Shown piece by piece: positions 46,404-59,013 of a stretch of DNA of 64,000 nt. The notes beneath the pieces were generated by a model. The model was not told where the DNA came from. It did not search any database and worked only from the letters and a program-made list of their open reading frames with translations. Numbering within the stretch: position 1 is the stretch's first letter; each line of letters opens with the position of its first letter. Source of the stretch: Schistocephalus solidus (Eukaryota > Platyhelminthes > Cestoda > Diphyllobothriidea > Diphyllobothriidae); assembly GCA_017591395.1 (NCBI GenBank), contig WEDG01007323.1, positions 1 through 64,000 on the forward strand, in the 5' to 3' direction. Position numbers and translations under genes: made by a program.

Positions 46404-46489
46404 TTGCCCCCCAAACATGAGCACCAGGATTTCACACAACAAGGGGTTGAACGGCTTACGGCTCACATGTGTGAGATAGCCAGAGGTCA

Positions 46490-46735
46490 CGTTAAGAAGG
46501 AGCCATCGCAGCCTGACTCTCAGACCACCAGTCAGCCAGTCCACACAACACGCATTGGACTAACTGCGAGGTCTGAGTGTAATTGTCAGTTGGCAATCTT
46601 CCAACCGCAGCGCTTATCGTTACCGCACTCTCTCCTCCCCCACTGTAACCCAGTGCCATGACAGTCAAGAAGACCAGAGATGGGAGAGGGCGCAGGTGGC
46701 TGGCGCGGCCGGAGCCGCTCCTGGGAGCAAAACAC
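46490..46735 (+). repeat. Two family A fragments in tandem
   Basis: 46490-46620 matches the AAGGAGCCAT...CAGCCTGACTCTCAG to TTCCAACC part of the element. 46620-46735 matches the earlier part (TACCGCACTCTCTCC, CATGACAGTCAAGAAGACC, GGTGGCTGGCGCGGCC), so the order is permuted relative to the full-length copy. Confidence 0.6.
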
Positions 46736-46752
46736 ACACACACACACACATA
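46733..46752 (+). repeat. (AC)n microsatellite
   Basis: Nine to ten AC dinucleotides follow directly on the last family A fragment. Confidence 0.9.
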
Positions 46753-49245
46753 AACTGTTGAAGATGATCAGCGCCGAGTACGAGGGGCGAGCTGTCATCG
46801 CAATTACTAAGCACGCCTAAAAATGGGTGGATGGCCGGGTGGGCAAAAGGTGCCAAAGCAAGGAGAAAACACAAGAGGAAAGTAGTGAGAAAGGGAGAAT
46901 TGGCAACGTACACAAAGATTTTCCAGGCAATATACGTCGGTGTCGATGTCGCCTGCCGGAACGGGACTAGACGGGGAGAAAACGTAAAACGGAAATTCAA
47001 AACGCAGGCGCAGGAGACATGTGCAAAATTAAACACTGTAGATTGTACGCACCGAGCCTAGCATCTCCACCCAAGACAAAGTGCCAATTTGGTCCAACGT
47101 ACGTGACATGTTCCCTGCAAAACGTATAAACTACATCCAACATCATCCTGGTAATGTGTATTTGAAGCGGAATAGGGTAACGGTAGTAATGTGGGCCTGT
47201 GGGTTGGTCAGATCACATCATGTATGACGCCTTGCTGCTATCAAATAGAGTGAGAAGTAATTCATGCGATAAAATTTCATAGGTTTAGAGGTGGGCGAAG
47301 TGCCAGGATGACGACGACCGTGGCGCTGTTCAGTGTAACTGACAGTCACGGGCAATATCTTCGAAAATTTTAATTTTGCATTTGCTAGCAGATGCTCACG
47401 TGACTGTTCATATGTATAGTGGTAGCCATAAAGGTAACCAGAACGGTTTCGTGACCAGTATCCGTGTCTATATTAGTAAAGGTTAACAGTGACATGACCA
47501 AATTCTGATTACCCGTCGTAAGGGGCGATGGATAACTCATGCAGTCCGAGTTTGTTGTAAAAGAGACGTGGGAATGGCCTCCGTAAAGCTTGTTAGGGCA
47601 ATGCTAAAGTACTTAAAAAGACCTTTCTTAGCCCGAATTGTATGTTTTAGTGGCCGCGAGCTGTAATGTTGCTAGGCGAGATATAATAAGTAGGGGTGGG
47701 TATCAGAGGTCGAGCATGTGAGAGAGAAGGAATATGAGCAGCGAGCGTGAATTCAGGTTTCATAATTTAAAGATCAAACACGCCGCCCATTACGCTGCGA
47801 TTTAGAGCAACAAGCACCGTCGATGTACGTGAGCCCACACGGAAGGCTTTTTGTTGGCCCAAACCCAGTCTATATAAAGTCACGTACTAGCCACAAAACG
47901 AAGATACTTCGGGTCAACCAAGGGGCGATTACTCGTTTCTCTTTGGTTGTTTTCCTCGTTCGTAAGTACCCATCTAGTTTTCTCAAAAATGTTTATAAAA
48001 GACCCGTTACAGCGTTTTTTGACAAGTATTACAAGCCCACAAAAAGATATGATGGCGGTATGGAATAGTACAAGTTACTCTAAAACCGCGACAAAAAACA
48101 TGGAATAGATGCTTAAATCACTTGAACATTGACCAAAATCTTTATATATGCTTTCTAAGCAGGACTGTACTGTTGTTTTGCATGGGATATGATTCTAAGG
48201 TAATTCGCACAGGATTACATGCTGGAATTGGAATGACCACCTTTCCAGTCTTCACAACTTCAGCAGCATATATTTGTAGAATTAAGTTTGATGCTTGGAA
48301 CAACTAATTTTATTGCCTAGAAAAGACAACCAAGTGTCAAAACCTTAAACTCTTTCAGCCAATTTGAAAAGTAGTCGTTCAATAAGGCAATATTTAGCAT
48401 TCAATAAACTCAGTATTGACTAAATAATTCGAAGCATGACCAGCATTTTCATTTTGTCTCGAAAAGTTTCACGTCTCCAGAGGATGCGCTTCCCAGAAAA
48501 CACTCCACAACTTTCACCACATCACTAAGGTGGGGTCCCAGAAGTACACCTGGAGCCTGCTGCACGACTTGTACGTAGCATTAACGGCCTTTCAGATATT
48601 AGAATACACAAATGTTCAAAAAGAAGTACAAATTGTGACTGCTTTAATGCATGACTTTCAAAAACGAGTTACTCTCAGGAAAAAGCCAGTAAGAAATGAG
48701 ATTCACCACAAGAAACCAGGATGCTAATGTGAAAGACTTGGGTCAGAGTGGCGTACCATGTTGATCGGGATTGCAAACCCGCTCAAGTACCGGTCCAATA
48801 AGTAAGCATATTGCTGTGCAAGTTTCAAGAGTTTAAGTGTCTATCGTACGCATATCGCATTCTTCAAAACCCCTCGATTTTGCTTGCGATAAATGTCACT
48901 CGTTTATGATTCGTCGCAATGCGTGAAAAAAATAGGTACATCCAGAAAATATACATTGGAAATAATTTACAGGAGATAATAGGGGCATGAAGACACAGAT
49001 CACATTTTCAGATATATTAGAATTATTAATACGATTAATAGTAACAGAACCTTTGTCAGCGGAGACGCACATATGCGCGCTTCATTCAAACTGGCAGCTC
49101 GATAACAGATCTACATTCATGCCCAGGGGCTACCTTGTTAATTTGCATCACGGGTGAGAAAAAAGTGGCTCCGGCACACTGCTTGTGTTCACCCGGACAT
49201 GTGATATTATCCTACATTATTTTCGGGGTGAGCACCAGCCCCTCC
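46753..49245. other. Intronic stretch, nothing recognised
   Basis: ORFs such as 47823-48068 have no recognisable domain. TATATAAAG occurs at about 47870, but with no supportable gene behind it. Confidence 0.3.
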
Positions 49246-49249
49246 GTCT

Positions 49250-49690
49250 CCTTCCTTATGAGGAGATAAACTGAACCTCGCAGTCAGCCCAGTATATGTT
49301 TGTGTGGAGTGAACGACTGGCGGATTGAGTCAGGCTGCGATAACTCCTTAAACGTGGCCCCAGTGGCATTAACACTTCGTGGGAACAGAGTAAGGTGTCA
49401 TTCGGGTTGCGTCCACAACGAATGCCAAGCTAACGCGTGTGGTGGCACGCGTAGGAGCAGGCTCAGGCCGTAGCAGCCAACTGTGGCGTTTATGGCCCTT
49501 CCACCTGCGCCCGATCCCGCTTCCAGTTTTCCTGACGCTGTCATGACAACGGGCATAGGCGGGTGAAGGAAGATACAGTGCGGTAACTGCACCGAAAGTC
49601 TACTGCCACCCTAATCTAATTCATATGCAAGTCACCGTCCCTGCGGCCACGGTGGACCTTGTCAGAAATAATGGTCGAATTATCACTTCA
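49250..49690 (-). repeat. Family A dispersed repeat, diverged copy
   Basis: The plus strand reads GTCAGCCCAG, GACTGGCGGATTGAG, CAGGCTGCGATA, GCGCCCGATCCCGC, GTCATGACAACGGG, GTGCGGTAACTGCACCGAAAG, CACCGTCCCTGCGG, CACGGTGGACCTTGTC and ends GGTCGAATTATC. This is the reverse complement of the reference copy with several indels. Confidence 0.65.
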
Positions 49691-49782
49691 AGGAAAGCAA
49701 CGTTGGTGGCTCCGCTGGACACTGTTTACAACGCTGCAAATATCGACCCAGATCAGCTTCACCGAGGTGGGGCGGAACTGTG

Positions 49783-50213
49783 CTAAAAAGAGAAACATGC
49801 CAGGGTTTGGTGGAGTGCAACTGCAGCTGTCAGGTGCGCGTCAATTTCGCTAGCTGCTGCGGCGGCAACGGCCTGGAGAGGTTGGAGGGAGGCTGCCAGA
49901 GCCGCCGCCGCTGAGAGCGATCGGGTGGTCGAATCTGATTGGCCGGCAGCTTGAGAGACTCGGGGGCAGCCACCGGCTCCACCAAGAGCGGACAGCGCAT
50001 GAGGATGATGTCGCAGGAAAAGCGACTGGGCAGAGTTAACGGAACCCGACTTGTGGATAACGCCACCTCGAAACTTGCTACCACCGTGGCTGCCAATACT
50101 GGTGCCGCAGGCGGCATTGTCCCGGTCTGCGGTGGTAGTCACCGTTGAACGGGTGCCACCCTGATTGGCACAGGAACCGATGCCGGAGGATGAAAGAGCG
50201 GACGCTATGCAAC
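49783..50213 (-). CDS. Exon 3 of the minus-strand gene; 3' end unresolved
   Basis: A strong acceptor (TTTTCTTCCTATCGTTTTATAG) ends at 50214. The first two bases complete the codon left by exon 2 (phase 1), giving CIASALSSSGIGSC in an open frame that runs to a stop at 49783. The encoded sequence is Ala/Ser/Gly-rich. The true donor must lie before 49783 and should be phase 1 to join exon 4. GAG/GTGGCG near 50070 and CTTG/GTGGAG near 49985 are candidates, neither strong, so the stated end is the limit of the open frame. The exon lies just beside a family A repeat. Confidence 0.45.
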
Positions 50214-50629
50214 CTATAAAACGATAGGAAGAAAACAAAAATATAATGGTGGTCGATAGAAGCGGAGGCAGGATGATCTAGAACAGCAATGCTCTCAGTC
50301 TAGAAGCGTTGACAAAATAATAATGGGAAGAAAACCGAAAGCCAGTTAGATCGCTACTTTCGATCTAATTAGTAATAGTTGAACGAATAAACATGTAACG
50401 AAGACATGTTAATACGTCTACACTCACTCTATCACTTGCAGCATATATAAAAACACAAAACATGGATTAAATACTTAAAAGTTTTCATTAATAGGGTATG
50501 CTTGTATCACGGAACAGGAGGCGGTATGCTCTAAACATACATCCCAAAATGATGGACATGAATTACTTATATGGCCCCTAAAAAGGGCACGTGAATAGGA
50601 ACAGTCCGCTCCAGTAACGAAGATAGATC
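50214..50629. other. Intronic stretch upstream of exon 3
   Basis: No feature beyond the exon 3 polypyrimidine tract at its edge. Confidence 0.35.
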
Positions 50630-50790
50630 AGTGTCCAGACCCTACCGCTAGTCCTAATCATAACCCTCATCCTTTCCTCGATCCTAACCCTACAGATAAC
50701 ATTAACCCTAAGTTTAACCCTTAACTTGACCCTAACTTACCTTAACACTAACCATAATCCTAACAATATTGTCCCTGAAGTTTTACACAG
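50630..50790 (+). repeat. Degenerate telomere-like CCCTAA-type tract
   Basis: Units such as CAGACCCTACC, ATCCTAACCCTACAG, ATTAACCCTAAG, TTTAACCCTTAAC and CTAACCATAATCCTAAC occur over about 150 bp. It is followed by TTGTCCCTGAAG, TTTTACACAGAC, a diverged form of the flank at 22.87 kb. Confidence 0.65.
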
Positions 50791-51164
50791 ACAGCGGTAT
50801 TGCGAGCGATTCTTGTTCTTAGGCGCTGTTTAGGTGGCCATATAAAGCATCATTACCAAATTTAATTTCTAGGTTATTTTGTAAAAAGGTAAGATATATG
50901 AGTCAGCACAAGAAGAAAGTGAGACCATTCTTTAAAAAAATCACCGCCATTAGAAGATTCGGGGGAGGTAGTACGACATAGCCGTGGCTTAATAACCAAA
51001 GGAACGCAATCAACCTAGGTTTTCGCTTCTGAAAGTCAGGAGGCTTTCCTGAGGACAAGAAGAGCAAAAGGAAATCATTTCAAGGGAAACCAAAGGGTCA
51101 TGTGAACATGATTTGCTTCAAAATAAATACGAATTATCAAGCTTGCTGTGTGCGAAAATGGGCG

Positions 51165-51245
51165 AGACGGCCGAGTGGTAGATTCGATAATCGTGGCTTT
51201 TCATAACCGATGAAATTTAACTAGAATGTTCAAGTATGGTTTCGA
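51165..51245 (+). other. tRNA-like A/B-box pair (pseudogene-like)
   Basis: CGGCCGAGTGG (51169-51179) matches the pol III A box except its first base, and GTTCAAGTA near 51229 is a partial B box. No cloverleaf can be drawn with confidence, so I do not call a tRNA. It lies about 230 bp beyond the 3' end of the CR1-like LINE. Confidence 0.25.
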
Positions 51246-51476
51246 ATTAGTTTATGTCTGAGTTTATTTGGAGAGGGTGATAGGCAACGCTTTTGAAAAC
51301 CCTATTGTTTACATGATGGTGTCATAAACATCTATGTAAGTACTCTTAATAATGTACACTTTACAAATAGTATTCACAAAATAAAAGTAGCGTTGTTTTT
51401 ACAAATAACTCGCGTCTGGAGTTTACGTGATATTACTTTGTCTGAAGATCGTCGAGGGAAAACAAGAGACACATAG

Positions 51477-54400
51477 TTACCAGAGCGATTCTTGAAAAGC
51501 TTTAGGGACGCCGCCCCCACGACTGATTTCGCGATATAATTCCACTGTTTTACTACCTGTTGCGCGAAAAAAACAGAGCAGATAAATTTTCGTGCGCAGT
51601 TTCATTTCGTGTCCAGGAAGATGAGGCAAGAGGTGCCACTGGAACATGTCCTCAAAGCGCAACCCTTGCTCAAGACCATGTAACATCTTGTAAACTAATA
51701 TAAGATCACCTCGTTGCTGCCGGTAACATAGAGGGAACAAATTTTGGCATTCCGGTCTCTCTATATAAGAGTGGTATTTTAGACCTCTTACTAGCTTTGT
51801 TAACGACGTTGCACTTTCTCAAGATTATTTTGTCTTTTATGAGCCACGGCCGCCACGCCTGCATGCCATATTTTAGGTGAGGTCGAACAAAGGCGCCGTA
51901 GACTTTACAAAAGAGGTCTTCTTCAAAAGATAAAAACGCCTTTTGATAGCTTGCAATACTCGCATGGCGGTGTTTGCAGCCTTGACGCATTGCAATGATG
52001 ACTTCAGATTGCTCTGTATCCAAACACTGAAGTCTTTCTGTGAAGATTCGAAGGGAATTTGGGTGTCGTTCAGGTAATATGTCCTCACGTTGGCAGTTGG
52101 AAGATATTGGTTGGACGCAGGTGGAGAACGGCACACTTTTGTACATTAAAATCTAGGAGCCATTTCTCGAGCCATGTTTGCAGTTTGCGCAGATTATTTT
52201 GCAGAAAATTCTGATAGCTTGGGTCTTTAAGGACTTGCCACTAACCACGTTCACCCACTCCGGTTTATCCTCTCCAATACAGACGCGTTGTTTTCAACCA
52301 ATCAGAAAAGACTTAATCCTGTCGAAAAGCTTCCCCTGTTTCTGTAAAAGGCGCTGATGGAGGACGCTGTCAAAGGCTTTGCATAAATCGATGTACATTA
52401 CATCTACTTCGAAGCCTCCTTCTAAAGCACTGGTCCACACTTCGATAGAAGTCAGGAGGGTTGAAAGGCAGAAGCGCCCTCGCCGACAACCATGCTGAAA
52501 ATTCTGTAAGACGCCAGTTTCATCACAAAATATTGGTAGCAGACTTTAAAAGGACTTCGATTGTTTTGCAGGAAAGGCAAATCAAGCTTATAGACCTAAA
52601 GCTATTTGCTGCCATCTTGCTACCTCCATTATATAAGGAAACGATTTTGGCTGTCTTCTACAGCGAAGGCAAGCTCTCTGTTCTCATTGACAGCTCGAAC
52701 AGAGATGAAATTTCTTCGCGGTGCTCCCTTCGACTGCGCATGTACCCATAAAACGTTTTAGAACATATTGCGGTCTCTGTTGTCACTTGACACTCGAAGG
52801 TAGTTCTAGCAACCCGTATTTGCTTACGGCATTCATTTCTTCGCTCTTTATATTCGGCAAAAGATATGGGATCTTGAAGATGCAAGCAATTTTCCACAGT
52901 ATATGTTTCTTCCTTATGTTCCTTTTTATCGTCGGATTGATCCACGGAGGTCGGGTATATGGTCTTATTATTTTCATTGTGCAATGGACTTCAATTTGGC
53001 GCTCTATAATCCCTTGTAAATGCTGCCAGGTTTTGTCGCTATCGGTCGTATTGACTAACTAGGTTTCCGCGGAAGCATCACGTTTCATTGCATCCGAATC
53101 CCGTTACTAAATGTTTCTGCGTCTCTTAATTTGCAGTTGTGGAGATAAGAGAGAACACAGACAGGTAAACGCAACATGATCAATTAAACCTAGTGGTAGT
53201 TGTGAGTTTACTTCCTTTTTGACTTATTCTTCTTTAATGAAAACAATATCTAAAAAATTTGATCGTTGACCTTCTCTTAGCCTGGTTCCGAACTCGGTGT
53301 GCTGGGTGAGGGAAAATTATAGTAGTTTATAGTCGAATGACGTTGCTATGGCATTTACTGTGGAACTTTTCCAATCCATGCCAGGTACGTTGAAGTCACC
53401 CAAAAGTAATAAATTATCCTGCTGGCATATCAATTTCAAGATGTTTATAAGTTCCACGTCATCGCTTTCGTTCGAGCTGAAGGCCGGTTAACAACGCATA
53501 GGTTAAGCGTCGGCAATTGTTTGATTCTAACGTTGCAAGAAATTAGTCCATACCTTCGTAGTACTACGTCGGAAATTTCCCTTTTACAGGAAGATAGTTC
53601 CTGGGATATTTAAAGTGCAACGCCTCCGCCTCTACGTTGGAATCTGCGAATACGGAACATGTGGTAGCCCCCGATGCTTACTTTGCTAAGGCCTATTTCT
53701 TCATTTAGCCAAGTCTCTGTCAACGCAATTATGTGCAGTTTCTGCTCAGAGGCTAGGGATTTGAGCTCATCGAGTTTGTTGAAGATACTCTGGCAGTTGG
53801 TTAGCATATTTCGATACAGCGGCCACTAGTGCCACGACAGCGGGCATTTTGATATTGATAAGGCTGTCAGCCTAACTACTTTCGGCCAAATAAATTCTAT
53901 TTTGGCGTGAATCATGCACCCTCTCTGATTTTTAGGTGTTTTTCGCCATTGCTCCTTCGCTCTTTCAGTTCGTTTATCAGTTGATTCAGCTTCATTCGTT
54001 CTCTCGGTTAGTAGTCCGGTTGAAAAAAAAACACCGGCATGCATATCCCGCAGAGACGACTTTGTAGCAAGAACTGCGCTTGCGCTTCGGTTTTTAAAAT
54101 GATTTTTAAGGGCCGTGGCCGAGGGTTTGAACCAATTGACGGCTGAGCGTTCCCTATTCGATATGCTTTCAGAATGTTAATCGACTCGCCGTCTCTTAAA
54201 AATTCTGCAACATACTCTTGAAAAATACCTAGGTCATTTTTAACTTTCTCACTGGAAAGGTGTGATGTCAATTCTGGGACTCATTTTATACACGTATTTT
54301 TTGCGATTTAACCGAGCGCCTGCTGTTTTCGCAGTATATATTTAAACAGACGGAACTCTCGTTCCTAGTTCAATCATTTCATTTACCCTGGAAAAACTGG

Positions 54401-55480
54401 GAACAGAGCTCGAAAAGTCAAATTCCGCGAAAGATTCGGTCAACCGCGTGTTGTTAAATTTTCTTCTAATTTACTGTGTTGTACGTTGCTCAGTCCAGCC
54501 TCCGTTTCGTTAGAAGTCTCCCCCTGGATTTGTTGGCTTGGTTTTCGTGCACATGGTATGCTCACATGTCTGTCATGCGGTATAATAGAGAGCTTACGCT
54601 GGCCTTTAGCAGGCTGCTTGGCAGACGCCTTCTGTTGCTGTATGTTCTGGAATGCGGCCTTGTTAGACTCTGGTTTTGCGGAAGGTACTGAGGTACATGG
54701 TTTTGCTGCAATATCTTGAGTGTGCCAGCCTTTAGACTGTACTACTGACGAGTTTGGAGTTTGTTCAGTTCAGTTTTATTAAGGGAAATATAGGCGAAGC
54801 CTTTGAGCTCCCTATTGATGTCAGTGACACTGTAAATTAAAAAGGCTGACATATAATGGTCGTTGGACAAAGGGTTATCTCACGGACACACTGCAGGGCA
54901 TCGGACAAACAATTATAAAATAATGTTACTCAAAAATAGGGAGTAGTATGTTATATGACGCGGAAATTGTGGATGGGAATATGTTTCAGGATGTGTTAGG
55001 TTCGGATGTCGTGGTGGTACTTATGGCTGTACTGGTCAAACTTCCGCTTAAAAGTGTTGGAAGGACTTTGTTCTCAGTCTCTTCGGTTTCCGCACTAAGT
55101 TGTACTCAGTGATGTTGTTACATTCTGGCAGGTGTGTGTAGACTGATTTCTCCACTGTTTCCGCGCCTTTTGTATACTCGGCATCTGGTGGCGTAATCTT
55201 GTGCTTTATGAGCACTACTGTTATCTCTGAGAGAGAGTCAAGGTTTCCCTCTAAACGTCTTACTCGCGTGGCAAGATCAAGACACCCATCGCAGTGCTTT
55301 TGCGCAAACGGAGTTACTTCGTTAGTGTTCAGTTCTGAAGCAGTTGGTGAAAGACTGCAACCTTCTTCGTGACTGGTGACCCGGGTTTTTCTAGGCGCTA
55401 CGGAAAGCGATCGTAATATTTCTGGAAGAACTTGCTCGAAGGAAGTAGTGAGCGGTTTCCTTAAATATATATTAACAGTT
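51477..55480 (-). mobile_element. CR1-like LINE relic with ORF1-like, endonuclease and RT remnants
   Basis: On the minus strand, in order: an ORF1-like region (55450-53840) with a helical stretch (LATRVRRLEGNLDSL) and a nucleic-acid-binding-like segment (PRPLKIILKTEAQAQFLL); an endonuclease start (53807-53610: NCQSIFNKLDELKSL, ALTETWLNEEIG); a middle region (52984-52658: YGYMRSRR-like); RT with DVMYIDLCKAFDSV and SFLIG (52440-52280); and a C-terminal part (52150-51477: VYGAFVRPHLKYGMQAW, RGDLILVYKMLHG). The stretch that should carry QGSVLGP and FADD between SFLIG and KWLLDFN is largely missing. It lies in an intron of the gene on the same strand. Stops and frameshifts throughout. Confidence 0.75.
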
Positions 55481-55494
55481 TGGCATTCGGAACT

Positions 55495-55553
55495 TCACAC
55501 GATGGTCGAGTGGTCATGATGTTCGGCCTCGGGGGTTCAAATCTAGCCGGTGA
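55495..55553 (+). other. tRNA-like sequence with good pol III boxes
   Basis: TGGTCGAGTGG (55503-55513) is a perfect A box by the TRGYNNARNGG rule, and GTTCAAATC (55535-55543) a perfect B-box core, 32 nt apart. The anticodon arm would be too short and the T stem is mispaired, so this is a tRNA pseudogene or tRNA-derived fragment rather than a working tRNA. It abuts the 5' side of the CR1-like relic. Confidence 0.4.
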
Positions 55554-56329
55554 CGAATATTTTTTTCCTCTTGCACAGTTCGATCGTACACGCTTACGGT
55601 GCCTTTGCTTCTGGTGACTGTATGAGACTGCATTAACTGAGAAGCCTACACTGTAAAATGAAAAAAATGTATTGGGAGGGGTGTTTGCTTAATGAATTTC
55701 AAAAGTCAAACTTTTAGAAGCGCAACGACTCAGCCTTTTTGTAACGAGTCCTTCCACTGTTGCGAGCAGAGTTAAGACGCGCCGATGTTGTTTATGGGAG
55801 CGAGTGAACGTCAAAGCTTGTGCTGCACGTTGCGATATCATCCAGAGAGTGGTATAATCAACAGTTCAGTAATATGGAGAAGCCAAGGGTTCGCTTCAAT
55901 CCAAATAGATATTTCCGATATTTCAGAGAATATGCAGTTCACACTTCAGCTATTTCAGATACACGTGTCTTCTACACTACACTACGTAGGCTACAAGGGC
56001 TTGGAAAACGAAACAAATTTCAAACACGCCAATATAAACTGTCCTTGTAACTGAACCGGTCAGGGTTACTTGGCTGAAGTTTAAATATTGGTGAGCAAGC
56101 AACGAAATGTCCTGGCACTTATATATGACACGATGCGACTCTTCAATGCATATCCAGTTTCCTGCGAAAACCAAATGGCTAAAATGCCAACTTCAGCAGT
56201 GAAAGGTTCCATTGCATTTTCATGTATTCATACACCAAACACATAATTCAGAGTGGGCACATAAACATCTCTTTTCATAACAATATTGTAACCTATTATT
56301 ATTTGTAATTTTCTAATCGAAGAAAAAGT

Positions 56330-56490
56330 ATCCTTCGGTTTTAGGGTAGGGCACGCTTTTAAGTACGCCCAACGTATTAAATATAGTTTTGTGCTAAATT
56401 CCAGAGGAGTAAGGGTTAGGGTTGGGACTAGCGTTATGGTTCGGAATGTTAGCGTTCGGATCCGGGTTAAAGTAAGGACACAGGAATAGG
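56330..56490 (-). repeat. Telomere-like TTAGGG-type tract
   Basis: It contains GTTTTAGGGTAGGG, AGTAAGGGTTAGGGTTGGG and ATCCGGGTTAAAG, and ends with CAGGAATAGGTACTCCA, the flank also found after the 16.1-kb tract. Confidence 0.6.
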
Positions 56491-56835
56491 TACTCCAAAA
56501 ATAAACGCAAGGCTACCGGTAGTACCTGTTTTAGCAAAGATACTAAAGTCCAACAATATTTAAACCCTTCTTGCCGTTGAGATGGACCTAGGATACCAGA
56601 AGTACTCGCCCTACACCTAATATCTTAGGAAAGGACACATCCCCTATGACATTAAGATCATATCTAGTGATTTAATGTCGTAATATATACGGATCAGGCT
56701 GTATGGTTCGAATGCAACATGCAGCCATGACGCTATTTCAAGAAGCATTCCACCATAAACACTTATAGTAAACACTCAAACCGAAGGATACCTTCTCCAA
56801 ACAGAACATTTTAATAAGACGTAATTTGGTAAAAC

Positions 56836-57055
56836 ACACGACAGTTCGGCCGTCGATTTCGATGAGGTCCACCGCGTGCTCCACAGGAGTTTGGTGCAGG
56901 GGAGGTGACTTGCGCTGCAGGTACCGCACTCTCTCTTACCTCACTCACCTGTGCCTGATGTCAAGACAGAGGCAAGAAGACCGGAAGAGGGATCGGGCGC
57001 AGGCGGAAGTGCCATTAAGGTCACAGGTGGCTGGTGTGATGTGAGCCTGTACGTA
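56836..57055 (+). repeat. Family A dispersed repeat, 5' part
   Basis: It begins ACACACGACAGTTCGGCC as in the full-length 45.8-kb copy, then GATGAGGTCCACCG, GCTCCACAGGAG, CAGGTACCGCACTCTC, AGAAGACCGG and GGTCACAGGTGGCTGG. The right half is lost. The intact left terminus helps define the element end. Confidence 0.65.
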
Positions 57056-58498
57056 TGCGCGCCACCACGACCCGGATGTTTGGTGTTATGGGAGCGCAAC
57101 TCAAGGGATGCCTGTCGTGCCCTGATCTTGTAGCCGACTCCCAACAATACATCCATGTCCGGCGTCCTTGTTCAAGGCTCACTGCCTCAAGGTCATAAAA
57201 CTACGCCACAAGCGGTTTCCGACTCACTGACCAGCACACACTTGACCGGCTTCACTCGCGCACGCACAGGCGTCCAGGTAGTCGTGCCTGCCCAAGCGCC
57301 AATTGGACAGCCCACCCCTCGGCCGACGTAGCGTGGACCCCTAGACACTCGGATAATGCAGCACACATTGATTGGACATTTAAATTGCTCTAGCCCTATT
57401 AAAGTAGCTGCCATCACTGCCTCATTCCCTTGCAAGCATGGCTGGACGCAGTGGCAACTGCTGCTGAAACAGCAACTCAGGGTTCTGCGCACAATGAATC
57501 CTTATGCAAAGGGGATTTGAACTGATGATTGTAGTGCTCCGAGTACAACCACTGCTCGGAGCGCTACAAATCGGTGACCCCGACGGGATGCAGGCACTGC
57601 TCATAAGCTACAATCTAACGCTCGTGTTGGTTCAGCGCATCTGCCACGCGGCTCATTCAAGGACATTTAGCCATTTGGTACAGAGTGCATTTAAAAAAGC
57701 ATATTTTGTAAACTAAAACAAAATGAAAATAGTCATGCTGCCTGAGTAGTCATATTTTCGTGGGTGCGATATTTGAGGCAGTCGGAAAGGCGCACATTCA
57801 AAAAGCAGTTTCCTGGCATATATCAAATACTTTGGGGGTATTGTGCGTGCTAGTGAGCATTTTAGCCTCCCCCTCCGATAAACTCACCAAACAGCTCTAG
57901 CCGACACAATATTCTGACATTTCAGGCAATGTTTTCCAAGTTTACTCACGTACGATAAACCCACAGAAGGTAATTTAAAAAAAACGGAAATGTTGTGCGT
58001 AGCTTCTAAAAAATATGATCGGATATCAACTACGCCCTGGTTAAGTAGAGGATTTTCGTGTTTCGTGATGGTTGCGGTAACTGTAAAGCTTCCCTACGCG
58101 GAAAGCAAGTGGGGGACCAATAATTTTTTTGAGGGTTGACGTCAACGACACTTCCATTCACACATCTCAAGCTTTATAACCGCAGTACGCGACCGGTGCT
58201 CGGCTATCCTCCTTCCCCTGGTCGGGTGCAGAAAGCTTGAAACAGTTGCGGCAGAAAAAGCTCGTGAATGCATTTGTAGCTAGACCTATATTCCAGACAG
58301 CAGCAAGGTAGATGCTGGTAAATCCGCCAGGTAAAATGAAATATTGCAAATGGTGAATGCTCTCCAGTGGAAATGGAGAACGTGGACGCTGATTGACAGA
58401 TATATCTGAAAAAACCGTGAGGCAGCCCACCCCCACCTCCCATCATCGCATGGCGATCCCCGTTTTAATTGTGTACCACCTGGTTGTGACCAACTCAC
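57056..58498. other. Intronic stretch, possibly repetitive
   Basis: GC-rich 57.06-57.6 kb has long open frames on the minus strand without a recognised domain. It reads like repeat-derived sequence, but I cannot name a family. Confidence 0.3.
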
Positions 58499-59013
58499 TT
58501 TCTTCATTGGTTGAGGAGGAATAGCGACGTCCATAGCTGCAGGAGACATCCGACACGGCGGCCCGCAGAGAGACCGCATTTTGCGAATTTGACGAGTTTG
58601 TGGCCGAGCCAGAGGTGCGCACGGGCTGTGATGTGTCGTTGGCAGAGGTGGCCTGCTGATGGTTCTGAAGCTGGCACGGTCTGGTCTCAACATTGGCCGC
58701 AGACATAGTCACAGCGCACTCACCAGTGGGCGGCCTTTGGAGTTTGCACAGGCACAGCGCAGAGGCATGCCGCGTGGGAAAAAGGAAGAAGACACCGGGG
58801 TCCCACCAGGAGAAGCTGGGCGGCAGACGATCCAGTGCGATCTGTGAGCAGTACGAGAGCATTTGGTGGCCACCGCCGCCGCCATTAAAACAGCATGAGG
58901 TCGACGTGGAGGTAAAAGAGGTCACCTCTGAAGCGGCAGCGGTACCCGCCGTCTTCCTCATGCCGCAGGCGGCGCCTGAATTGCTTTGACGTGGATAGAT
59001 GGCACGTACAACC
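58499..59013 (-). CDS. Exon 2 of the minus-strand gene
   Basis: A strong acceptor (TTTTTCTGTCGCTCATCCTAG) ends at 59014 and a good donor (GAAA/GTGAGT) starts at 58498. The first base completes the Arg codon left by exon 1 (phase 2). The frame stays open for about 171 residues and leaves phase 1, matching exon 3. It contains a poly-Gly run, SFSWWDPGVFFLFP and a Ser/Asn/Thr-rich end (SATNSSNSQNAVSLR). An internal GTGAGT at 58723 could be a donor for a shorter form, but reading through keeps the phase and is preferred. No domain recognised. Confidence 0.6.

Noticed and set aside
49830..50213. Alternative minus frame at 50.1-49.83 kb that also looked UBR4-like (VPLTLPSRF...)
   Set aside because: It does not match the phase set by the exon 2 donor and the exon 3 acceptor, so the Ala/Ser-rich frame is preferred.
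58665..58723. Small intron inside exon 2 (GTGAGT at 58723 to CTTCAG)
   Set aside because: Splicing it would shift the downstream frame to one that stops before the exon 2 donor, while reading through keeps phase with exon 3.
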